Shown piece after piece: positions 54,916 through 64,000 of a DNA stretch of 64,000 nucleotides. Numbering within the stretch: the first letter of the stretch is position 1; each line of letters opens with the position of its first letter. A program made the translations under genes and the position numbers. The DNA is from Anaeramoeba flamelloides (taxonomy: Eukaryota; Metamonada; Anaeramoebidae), in the NCBI GenBank assembly GCA_027625915.1, contig JANTQA010000023.1, positions 8,618,001 through 8,682,000 of the forward strand, given 5' to 3'. Under the pieces are notes generated by a model. That model did no database searches. It was not told the origin of the DNA and was given only the letters and a program-made list of their open reading frames with translations.

Positions 54916-56281
54916 ATAATATTTTAACAATAAATAAACTATTCATATTTTACTTAATTTATAAAGAAATTTTTATTATAGTATTTTTTGTAGAAAATAA
55001 TAATAATAATAATAATAAAAATAAAAGAGTCAAGCTATCCTCATGAATAAAACACTACATAATATATTAACCATTTCTCTCTATCTTCAGGAAAAGATTA
55101 TTTCTTATATATTTTAATTTTATTTTAAATTTGTAATTTTTGAAAAAATCAAGTTCATGATAGCAACCAACATTTTTGTAGTTTTAAAAGGAAAGGCACA
55201 TCAAAAAAAGTTTTTGGAAATGAAAATAAAACGAAAAATCTACAGCTTCACAATGATTTTTTGAATTAATATTAAAATTTCAAAAAATACTTCTTTAATA
55301 AGAAAAAAAAAAATATGAGAAATAATTTATTTTTTTTGAATTTAAAATAATTGTTTTTCAAATTCATATGAAAATTTGTCAAATTTTCGTGGCCCTACTC
55401 ATGCAATTTAATTATATATATATATATATATGTAATTTATCTGATAATGCTTCAAAAACAAAAAGATCATCTGTATTATTTTTTTGCTATTTAACTTTAT
55501 TTTTTTTTTTAAGAATTAAAAAGAATCCATTAACAAATAATTTGTATTGACTAGATTTTTAAAATGGGTTATTATACTTCATGTTACAAATGATTGTTCT
55601 TTTAAAACTGGACGAATTAATAACTGGGTTATTGTAAACTATTTTTCAAAAATACTGACTCATTTTATAATGTTAATGGAAGTTGTTTTAAGAGTTGATC
55701 CCAATATTCTTATCAAAAAAATATTTTCAAATTTATGGATCAGAATCATTTTTTCAGATTTAGCAAATTTTTGTTTTGATTTTTTGTTATTGTTTCTTTT
55801 TCTTTTGTTTTTTCAAATTTTTCTTTTTTTTTTTGATAATTTTTTTTTTGCAAAAGATCAGTAAAAAAAAAAAAAATCTTCGAAAAGACAAATAATCACT
55901 AACATAATTGAGGCTATGTAATGTCTTTTAAAATTCAGATAATTATTAGAAAAAAATCTTGTTCTTCAACTTTTTTATAGTGAAAGTTAAGTAATAAAAA
56001 ATTGGTAATGCTCATTTCAAAAATTGTAACTCACTTTTTTTTTAGTTTATGGTTTTATTTTTTTGTAATTTTTAAAATATCAGGTTTTTATAGATTTAGA
56101 ATAATTCCAAAGTGAATGATAAATTATATTTGATTATTTGTTATTCTTGAATACTAAATGATATATTTTTTTGAAAATTTTAATTTTAAAATAAAAAATT
56201 ATCTAAAATTTAAATCAAGTACTACATTTCTCAAATTTAGAACCTTTACAAATGGATTAAATAGATACTCATATGTTTTAA

Positions 56282-56593
56282 AAAAATAAATCTGAATATA
56301 ACACATATATAAAAAAAGAAAAATGTAAAAAATGCGATTATTGTACTCAATATTATGAAAATATAAACCACTTCATTTGGTATTGTGAAAGGTTGAAATT
56401 TATCAGAATCAAATGGAAAAAAAAATTATCAAAAATTCTAGATAAGAAATTATATGAAAAAGTTATTCTTAGACAAAATACACAGAAACTCTTCAACATG
56501 ACTAATCAAAATTATGAAATTTACTGCACTTGTCGGGAATTTTTTATCAAAGCTCTTATGGTTAGAAGACTTGAGGTAATAAAGAAAAAATAA
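56282..56593 (+). pseudogene. 5'-truncated LINE-like ORF2 C-terminus (zinc knuckle)
   Basis: The frame ends with CKKCDYCTQYYENINHFIWYC, a Cys-x2-Cys..His-x4-Cys arrangement like that near the C-terminus of many non-LTR retrotransposon ORF2 proteins, followed by a basic tail (LSKILDKKLYEK, LEVIKKK). Upstream the frame is closed by TAA at 56279-56281, and sequence before it looks frameshifted, so no polymerase domain is present. The following 200 bases, about 56645-56790, are unusually GC-rich and may be the element's 3' UTR. Identity rests on this one motif. Confidence 0.5.
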
Positions 56594-57312
56594 TAAAAAC
56601 AAAGTGAAAACAAAAAATTTTTAAATCATAAAAAATACATAAATTCGGGCACCCAGTTTCCCCACTTTTCGGAGTCGTGGAATACCAATTTATTAATCAC
56701 AGTTTGTGGAATTTTTATCTATAATCGATAATCTTTCTATCGGGTTTTTACTCCTCCTGTGTATTCAGGACGTGGATAGTTTCTAATTGGTAATGAAAAT
56801 GATAAATTTATTTTTTATATATATTTTAATTATTTTTCATCTTGTATTTTTTTTATTTGATGATTTTTCTTTAATTACTCCTTTCTATAAATAAATAAAA
56901 TAAATGATATATTTTTTTCAATTTATTATTTCAGTTTAGTTACAATTTTTGAAATAGAGATTGGTATGAAATATTTGTCAAAAATTATAACGGACTTCAT
57001 CAGTGAAGTAAAAATTAATTTTTAATGCAAATATCCTACCAAGAATAATACAAATAATCAAGCAAAAAAAAAAAAAACACAACAAATTAGAATCCAGTAT
57101 TATTAACTACGAGTTGGGAATCATCTTGTGGTTTTGTTAACTTTACTTGAGAGAATGGTCTTGGTTTTAATTATAAAATTTGAAAGAAAAAATAAAAATA
57201 ATAATAAAAATAAATATTTAATTTGACTTTTTTTCAAAAAATATTTTGGATTAGTTCACTCATTTTTCTACTTATTTTGATTTTAATTACAAACAAAATA
57301 AAAGAAAATTCC

Positions 57313-57369
57313 AAATTTTGTACTTTAAAGTGTGTTGAAAGTTTGTGCTTCAAAGTGTAACCGACTGTA
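57313..57369 (+). mobile_element. Decayed half of the 29313-type hairpin MITE
   Basis: Contains CCAAATTTTGTACTTTAAAG and GTTGAAAGTTTGTGCTTCAA then ACCGACTG before TA. This matches the right arm of the 29313-29511 element with substitutions and an internal deletion. Confidence 0.65.
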
Positions 57370-57389
57370 AAAGAAAAAATAAATAATTA

Positions 57390-57520
57390 TCAGTACTAAT
57401 AAATCAAGTGTGTGTTAAAAATTTAAGAGATGTGAAAAACAAAAAAAATCATTCGTAAATTTGTTTAAATCCTATTAACAATTATTGATTGATCAAATAG
57501 CTAGATACTATAAATTAATT
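57390..57520 (-). repeat. Dispersed repeat family R5, copy 3
   Basis: Read in reverse it has ATTTGATCAATCAATAATTG and CTTAAATTTTTAACACAC, similar to 37495-37610 and, more weakly, to 40845-40965. Confidence 0.55.
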
Positions 57521-57775
57521 TTATATGAGTTCTTCAATTTAAAAGGGCTAAACTTTAATATAATATCAATAATTGAGAAAATTTTTGATCGGACAATAAA
57601 GTTAAATAATTCAAAAAATTCAATGAAAAAAAAAAAACTTAAAGATGAAAAAATGATTTTCATATTTTTCAAAAATCAAAATTCTTTCCAATTTGACTGA
57701 ATTTATATTTTTGTGACTTTTAACTGAGTTGAAATTTTTAAATTTAAGTTTGCATGTTTTTTATTTCGAAATTAA

Positions 57776-57945
57776 GGGACTAATCTCTATTAAATTTTTT
57801 TACCTAAATTTAATAAAGATTGTGAAATTTTTTGGCCAATTACTTGGATTTGGAGACCCCTTGTTTATTTACAATATTAAACATATTTCTAAAGAAGGAA
57901 TCCTTATTTAGAAATTGATTTAAAAAAAAAATAGAGATTAGTACC
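57776..57945 (+). mobile_element. TTAA-flanked MITE, copy A, 170 bp
   Basis: Flanked by TTAA at 57772-57775 and 57946-57949. The terminal inverted repeats are GGGACTAATCTCTATT and its complement AATAGAGATTAGTACC. The interior matches copy B (61704-61874, reversed) at roughly four of five bases by eye. TTAA target duplication is the hallmark of piggyBac-type transposition. Confidence 0.85.
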
Positions 57946-58067
57946 TTAAAAGATCTAAAAGTTTAGAAAACAAAATAGGTATTTTAATTTAAAAAAGGGT
58001 AATAAAATAAAAAATTAATAATGTTGGCTTTCATTATTTCTTTTTTCTGAGTTATATCGCTGAATGA

Positions 58068-58560
58068 GCTCATAATTTGTTAATAAATATTAATTTTTTA
58101 TCAAATTTTGAGTATTTGATAAGACTTCCCCATATGGGATATGATACAATAAATAATTTTCTATTCACTGTAATGTGTAAATAATCTTCCACTATTTCCT
58201 TATTCCTGAAACTCTTTTTTATTAAAAGTTGTTCCCTTTCACAGTATTATAGTCGTTGTGGTTCTAATTCGTATAGTCACCTCTAACTTATTTTTATTTA
58301 CCATTTTTACATGAAACTTTAATTTCGAAAAAAAAAATCATCAAAAAAATGGATTTCAGAATAAAAATTACATTATATCTTTTACTTAAAATAAATCCCT
58401 TAAATATCTTTGGAAAATATAATTTATAAAGTAAAAACATAAAAAAAATTGTGAAAAAAAAATTAGATCTCAAAAAAAGTAGGAATATCTTTTGATTTTT
58501 TTAAAGTATTTTCTGTTTCTAATTGATTTATTCAATCAAAATGAGGGTCTTTATTTATAA
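58068..58560 (+). repeat. Dispersed repeat family R1, copy 2
   Basis: Same orientation and block order as 8035-8545, for example TTACCATTTTTACATGAAAC, GGATTTCAGAATAAAAATTA and ATATCTTTTACTTAAAATAA. It lies between the TTAA MITE and the 58591 MITE. Confidence 0.7.
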
Positions 58561-58590
58561 CGTTTTTTTGTTATTTTGTAATTGAAATTA

Positions 58591-58990
58591 CAGTCAATCC
58601 AAAGATATTGTGAAATTTTATCATTATCAAATTTTGATGTTGATATAAATTTTTAAAAAGTTCAATATGAGAATAATAAAGCTCATATTGAAAAAAAAAA
58701 ATTCCTAAATAAGTCAATATTCAAGAATTTTTTCTGATTTTCAAAAAATAAATTTTCAGAACACAAAATGACTCTAAACATCAAAAATTCATTAAGAAAC
58801 TACATAAAATTTCCTCTAAAAAATGAATTTATTTTTCAATCACATTAGAAGAATATTTTTCATATCAACCCATTTATGAAAAAATATTTTCAATATAAGC
58901 TTTCTTATCCTTATATTCTTATAATTAAAAATCTATATCAACATCAAAATTTGATATTGATAAAATTTCATGGTAGCCTTGGAAGAGCTG
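58591..58990. mobile_element. TA-flanked MITE, 400 bp, long TIRs
   Basis: The left end begins CAGTCAATCCAAAG and the right end, reversed, CAGCTCTTCCAAGG. Both continue TGAAATTTTATCA, ATATCAAATTTTGATGTTGA, and a block ending CATATTGAAAA/TATATTGAAAA, about 100 bp in all. TA borders at 58589-58590 and 58991-58992. No coding frame. Confidence 0.85.
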
Positions 58991-59065
58991 TATGATAAAT
59001 CCCTATTGTAAAAAAAATGCACCTTTTGTGCTATTTTAACGTAAATTAAAATATTATTAGGGTTA

Positions 59066-59066
<1 letters not shown>

Positions 59067-59101
<35 letters not shown>
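59067..59101. repeat. TA microsatellite
   Basis: About 17 uninterrupted TA units. Confidence 0.9.
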
Positions 59102-59103
<2 letters not shown>

Positions 59104-59896
59104 ATATGATAACTATGTGCAAAATTCCCATTATACATATGTGAATTATTCCCAAAAAAACAGAAAAATTTATCAATTCTATTTTAAAAATACTAATTTC
59201 TTTTTAAAAATACACCCTGAAAAAAAAACTGATTTTAGATTTTTCGATCAAACACTATTTTGATTTTAATTTTTTAGTGAAGATACCAGTCTTATAATAA
59301 TTATTTGAAAATTATCATCGAGTAAAATAATTAATTGTAAAATAAACTCCTTTTCAAAATAATCGTCCCATTAAAAATCAAATTTTGAAAATAAAAATTT
59401 TTATAAATTGAAGATATCTATTATAATAAAAAAATTTAGATTTTAAATATTCAGTTCTATACTCAAGAGATATTTGTTTTTCTTCTAAAAATAAAATAAA
59501 AAAAAGTAAAAAAAAAAATAAATAAAAATTCGGCCATTTATTATGAAATTTAGTTTATATCAACATTTTCACTATTACCAGTGTCTAATTGGGAATATTT
59601 AATGCTAAAATTATATGAAATAACCAACAATTCATACCTATACTAAAATTAAACACTTCAGTCAATATTTGGATCAGAATTCAGTTTTACATTTTAATTC
59701 AATTGTTTTTAGATTTATGAGATGTCAAGAAAAAATATTGCAAATAATGATAAATTAACAATAAGTTGGTAATTTTTTTTATTTGATTAAATCGATAAAC
59801 ACTTTCATTGAATAACTTAACCAATAACCCAATTGCAAAATCTTGTGAGAATATGGTTTGAATTTTTGAGATGGCAATTGAAAAAAAGGTACTAGT

Positions 59897-60056
59897 GGTA
59901 TTTGAATTTTAAATGGGAAAAATTTTCAGTTCATTTTCCATTTCCTTTTTTCGAATAAAGCCACAAACTACAACCTACTTGTTTGAGAACTCTTTTGATA
60001 AAAAAAAAATCTGAAAAGGGAGGTGAATATTCTCTCCCATTTTTAATTCAAATAAC
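59897..60056 (-). mobile_element. Small MITE family M1, copy 3 (about 160 bp)
   Basis: Reversed relative to copies 1 and 2. Its ends read GGTATTTGAATTTTAAATGG and the complement TTAATTCAAATAAC. The core, reversed, is AGTAGGTTGTAGTTTGTGGC, matching GAAGTGTGTTGCAATTTGTG of copy 2. Confidence 0.7.
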
Positions 60057-60913
60057 AGTAAATATATTTTCAACAAGTAGTAATTCCAAATGTTTCACCG
60101 AATTGTTTGTATTCTCCAAGAATGGTAAAAGAAAAAGCTGTGGTTTAAAAAAGTATGGATATTTCTAAAATTTAAAGGATAACAAGATCAAATAGATTAA
60201 ATTAAACTATTTTTAAATCAGTATTCATCAAATCAGACCAATTTCTTCTTACTAGTCCAAGGGTTTTGATAACAAATATTCAAAAGAAAAGATAATAACT
60301 TTTCAAATTCTTTATTCTGCTTTTTGTTTTTGAATTTTTAATGTTGTTAAAAATAGAATTTGATGTTAAAATATACTGTATGTAATAATTATTTATTTTG
60401 AGTTTTATAAATAAAAAAACTTGAACTGACTGTTAATTGTAAAAAAAAAAAGATTAAAATTTTCATTCAGCTTTCCATAAAACATCCAATCTCAAGAATT
60501 AAAACAAATTATCTAAAGTCCCCAATCCTAAAAGAGAAATTAATAATTTAAACTGATTTTCCTATGTAAAAATTTGAAAGGTTACATGATATAAAAAGCT
60601 TTTTTTGGAAAGTTGAATGAAAATTTTGTTCCATTTTTTTTTGTAACAAATAGTATTGGGTGGTAAGACAAATTGAACGAATAAATGTGCCCGTTGTGGT
60701 GTTCAGAAAAAAAAAATAAAATTGTCAAAAGAATTAAAGGCGGAAAAAATTTACCTATCAAAAGACAAAACGTTAATTTTGTTTAGTTATTTTTTTTTAA
60801 TGCTTTGGGTTATTTAAAAAAAGAATAAAAAAAAAAGAAAAAAAAATAACAAACAAAAACAAACGAGAAGAAAAACAAAACAAAAAAAAGAAAGAATAAA
60901 AAACGATGTTAAT

Positions 60914-61276
60914 CTAATTTTTTCTCATGTTTCTCATTCTTCCTCTTCCTCTTCCTCGGCCACCCCCTCTTTCCAGCCCTGCTCTACGTAGACCTTCTCC
61001 TTTCCCTTTCCCCTCTTTTGAAGTAAAAAAAATGGGGCTATTCTCTAAAAAGCTCGGAGTCACGATAAACTTTACAAGAGATCCCCTGATATAAACCTTC
61101 TCAAGGGTAGACGACTGTCCGTTTGTAGAAACTAATGTAACATTAATAAGCTCCATGTTCATATTGTCTTCTCCTTGAACAAGATGCCCACGATAGATCT
61201 CATTGTTTTTTAATTCAACAGTAACAACAAAGCCTTCACTTTCGTGAAGTAATTTTAAAGGAATACCAAGTGCCAT
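60914..61276 (-). CDS. SNRPD3: Small nuclear ribonucleoprotein Sm D3
   Basis: A core spliceosomal Sm-ring subunit that assembles on U1, U2, U4 and U5 snRNAs. The protein is 120 aa (human SmD3 126). The Sm1 motif spans GFVVTVELKNNEIYRGHLVQ and EDNMNMELINVTL; the Sm2 motif is VYIRGSLVKFIVTP. The N-terminus GIPLKLLHESEG matches GVPIKVLHEAEG of SmD3, and the tail has the expected RG-rich segment (RGGGRGRGRGRMR), a likely site of arginine methylation. Single exon, TAG stop. It fits with the spliceosomal introns in neighbouring genes. Confidence 0.96.
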   Translation of the reverse strand: MALGIPLKLLHESEGFVVTVELKNNEIYRGHLVQGEDNMNMELINVTLVSTNGQSSTLEKVYIRGSLVKFIVTPSFLENSPIFFTSKEGKGKGEGLRRAGLERGGGRGRGRGRMRNMRKN

Positions 61277-64000
61277 AATTTGTAATTAATTGGTTTTGAA
61301 TTGAATTTTGTTTGGATTCAAAAAGGAAAAACTTGGTGACAAAAATGAAATTAAAGCAAACTTTTTCAAAAAATGGAGATATTTAAGAATTTATATCTTA
61401 AAAATATAACATAAATTGGTTCAGCATTTAACTTAACAACACATGGTATTTTTGAAATTGTTCCAAATTTTGAAAGAAATTTAAAGACCAAAATTCAATT
61501 ACTTTGAGTTAAAATTTTTTACAATTTAGTTCATTAGATACTTATACTTTAAAAGAACTTTCCACTTTTGGATTTTCAGATTAAAAGTTTGAGGTTATTG
61601 AAAGTTGATAAATATTTTTCAGTAGAAACGTTTAAAGTATTGTAAATAAATCCCAAACGTTTCTCTTTTTAAATGAATTTTTTTGACACATTTTGGGCTT
61701 TAAGGGGCTAGTCTCTTTTATTTATACTTTGGACTATTTCTAAATAACGATTCCTTATCTAGAAATATGTTTAATATTGAAAATAAACAGGCTTTTTCAA
61801 ATCTAAGTAATTGACCAAAAAATTTCTCCATCTCTATTAAATTTTGGTAAAAAAATTTAATAGAGATTAGTTCCTTAAGGAAGATACTTTCAAACAACTT
61901 AAATTTCCTCAAAAGGTTTTACTCAGATCTTTTTTAACTTGATGAAGTCATGTTCTTTGAAATAATCTTAATTAGGATAAAAAATCATTTTATGTGTATT
62001 TTTTTAAAGAAACTGAAAATGAATTAAGAAATTTTGCGATATTTAAACACAAACCCAATTATGAAGAAATGTGGAAATAAAAACGAAAAATAATCACAAT
62101 TTTCAAACTGAAAAAATGATGATTATTTCAAACATTCTTCAATAAAAAACTCTAACTAATGATCATTGGATTGCCTTTAATTTTTGACCTTCGGGTTTCT
62201 TGAATTATTAATTGACAATCCTTATAATTCAGATAGGAATTTAGATTTTTTCTTAGTTTTTTTAGTTATTAATTTGGTTCTTTTTGATTTCTCTTTGAAT
62301 AAATATCCCCAAGGGTTTATGAGTGATATTTTTATTCTCTATTTGGGGGTTTGAATCCAAAAATTTTTACTAAAATACCCAAATCATTTGATATATTTTT
62401 ATGTTGCATTTTATTACCTAACCCAATTTAATAAATTCCACATTAATCGAGTTGTGTATTTTGGGAAATATTTTGAGAAATTTTATATTCATAAATCTCC
62501 TGAAAATGGAATCTGTAATAATTGTTCATTATTTTATTGTAAAAAAAAAAATTAAATATTATCATTCAGAAAGATAAAAAATGATTTTTAGTTAATGAAA
62601 ATTGGGGTTTTAAGTAAATTCCATACAATAAAAAAGAATTTACTGTTCTTTTATTAATTGTTTACCAAAATGGAAAATAGTTAATAACAATGTCTATTTT
62701 ATTGCTGTTTTCCCTCATTTTGACTTACTAGAACATACTTTAGAAACTTCTCAACTTTATCCATATACCATAAAAAAAAAAAAAAAAAATTATTGAAAAT
62801 TATTCACAATTTGATAGATTCCAAAAAATTGTTTTAAGGGGTTAATACTCTACAACAGCAATAAAAAACTCAAAATATTTTCAAGATAATACAATAAACT
62901 TAAATTTTTTGTAAAATCCAATTTTCAAAAAATCCTGATCTACTAAAAACCTAGACAAGTAAATTTAGTTTAGTGAGATCAATGATATTTTATTTTTTTA
63001 TGAAAAAGTAAACTAGTGCATTCCATCTATTCCTTATATTGTAAGAAGTTTTTATCTCTTTAATTGCCATTTTCATCATTGTTGCAATAAATATTATTTA
63101 TTGCCAGGCATTTTAAATTTTTTTTTCTTTGATGAGATAATTCTTTTGGTTAAAGAAAAAAATTGATTTATTCAACTGATTATAAAACAATATTCTGGTT
63201 TTACGAATGATATTTATAATCCTTAAATTTTTAAAGTCATTTAAAAATTTTAATTATAAAGAGTGATTTTCTTACAATATGAAATTAGATTTTTCAAAAT
63301 AAAATTTTCTTGAATATATTTGAGAATTAGTTAATTTTATACTCAAAAATAAAAACCAATTTTTATTCTTATAAATGATTTTAATTGTTAGTAAATATCT
63401 TTTGAATAAGGATATAATTTATGTTAAAGTATTCTAATTAAATAGATTTTCTTTTGCAATTTATGTTTCCTTTCTTGAAAATCCAAAAACAACTTTTTCA
63501 AAACATTAGAATAAAAATAATTTTTAAATAACATATCTGGCTTTAATGGATAAATTTTGTAAAACTTAAAACAAATACTTTGTTTTTTAATCACCTTAAC
63601 CCCAATTAATTTTCTAACTGGAATCAAAATTGAAAGATTAATCATTATAAATAATTACAAAATTTTATATTTTCAATCAAAACCAATACTTTCCAATATA
63701 AAAAAAATATATTTTTCCCATTTCCAAGATTTAACTAAAATGTTTTTAAGAATAATAGATTAATTTTTTCGTTTTATCTTTGAAATATGTAAATTTTGGG
63801 GTTTAAAAAAGAGACTAAAATAAAAAAATGTTTAGATGAGGTGAAATAATCCATTCAATAAGTCAAAATATAAATTACAAAATTTTTTTTTTTCAATATC
63901 TTGATAAGAATTATTTTTATTTTTATTAAATACTACCCCCTTAAAGATAACAATTTGTAGTAAAATGTTGTTTAAATTATTATTTTCATGAATATATAAT
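61277..64000. other. AT-rich right flank with one TTAA MITE
   Basis: About 2.7 kb upstream of SmD3 to the window end. It contains the TTAA MITE copy B at 61704-61874; elsewhere only A/T-rich sequence without recognised genes. Confidence 0.5.
61704..61874 (-). mobile_element. TTAA-flanked MITE, copy B, 171 bp
   Basis: Flanked by TTAA at 61700-61703 and 61875-61878. The ends are GGGGCTAGTCTC and, at the right, GAGATTAGTTCC. Reversed, it matches copy A (57776-57945) along its whole length, with shared segments AATTTTTTGG, CAATTACTT and CAATATTAAACATATTTCTA. Confidence 0.85.

Larger units (their letters stand above)
54916..60913. other. 6-kb AT-rich intergenic region dense in repeats
   Basis: Between the convergent VPS39 and SmD3 genes. 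It contains a LINE-like 3' fragment (56282-56593), a decayed hairpin half (57313-57369), R5 copy 3, a TTAA MITE (57776-57945), R1 copy 2, a TA-flanked MITE (58591-58990), a TA microsatellite (59067-59101) and M1 copy 3 (59897-60056). A 105-codon Phe/Ile-rich frame at 55547-55864 has no recognised features. No intact gene is seen. Confidence 0.5.

Noticed and set aside
55547..55864. 105-codon frame downstream of VPS39 as a membrane protein
   Set aside because: Its hydrophobicity comes from T-runs, and no motif or start context supports it; kept only as a note in the intergenic entry.
1..64000. CRISPR array, operons, Shine-Dalgarno sites or other prokaryotic features
   Set aside because: Introns, spliceosomal genes and long AT-rich spacers show a eukaryotic nuclear context; no regularly spaced repeats were seen.

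Overview
The window looks like nuclear DNA of a very AT-rich unicellular eukaryote. The reasons are spliceosomal GT..AG introns, typical eukaryotic gene families (FANCD2, PUS10, USP, ANKRD13, VPS39, SmD3), long intergenic deserts of A/T homopolymers, and proteins full of Lys, Asp/Glu and Asn low-complexity inserts. Stops are TAA and TAG, and nothing calls for a non-standard code. The style resembles free-living amoeboid protists such as Anaeramoeba, but that assignment is an impression; no species marker is present.

I support ten genes. On the minus strand, from left to right: FANCD2 (304-5274), a prenylcysteine-oxidase-like flavoenzyme with a previously missed signal-peptide exon (8803-10563), a USP-family deubiquitinase with one in-frame 123-bp intron (12122-15439), a small unknown gene (16826-17098), tRNA pseudouridine synthase PUS10 (18159-19964), a beta-rich protein of possible TRAPP-accessory type (24083-25882), a two-exon ANKRD13-like gene (30295-33735), an ankyrin-repeat TKL-like kinase (38312-39787) and Sm protein D3 (60914-61276). 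The only plus-strand gene is VPS39 (43442-54915), rebuilt here from four exons (881 aa), with a 6.2-kb first intron. The genes form no operon. They are housekeeping functions: DNA crosslink repair, ubiquitin turnover, tRNA modification, endolysosomal tethering, splicing and signalling.

The rest is repeat-rich. I found at least eight distinct inverted-repeat (MITE or foldback-like) elements. They include a pair of 170/171-bp elements flanked by TTAA, four elements that start CAG or ACAG and are bordered by TA (Tc1/mariner style), a 1.6-kb element with arms of about 240 bp, a small MITE nested inside a larger one, and elements inside introns of ANKRD13 and VPS39. Several other dispersed repeats occur twice or three times in the window, and a decayed LINE 3' end lies at 56.3-56.6 kb. 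These repeats explain much of the intron length and intergenic space. All repeat and homology calls were made by eye, without alignment software.
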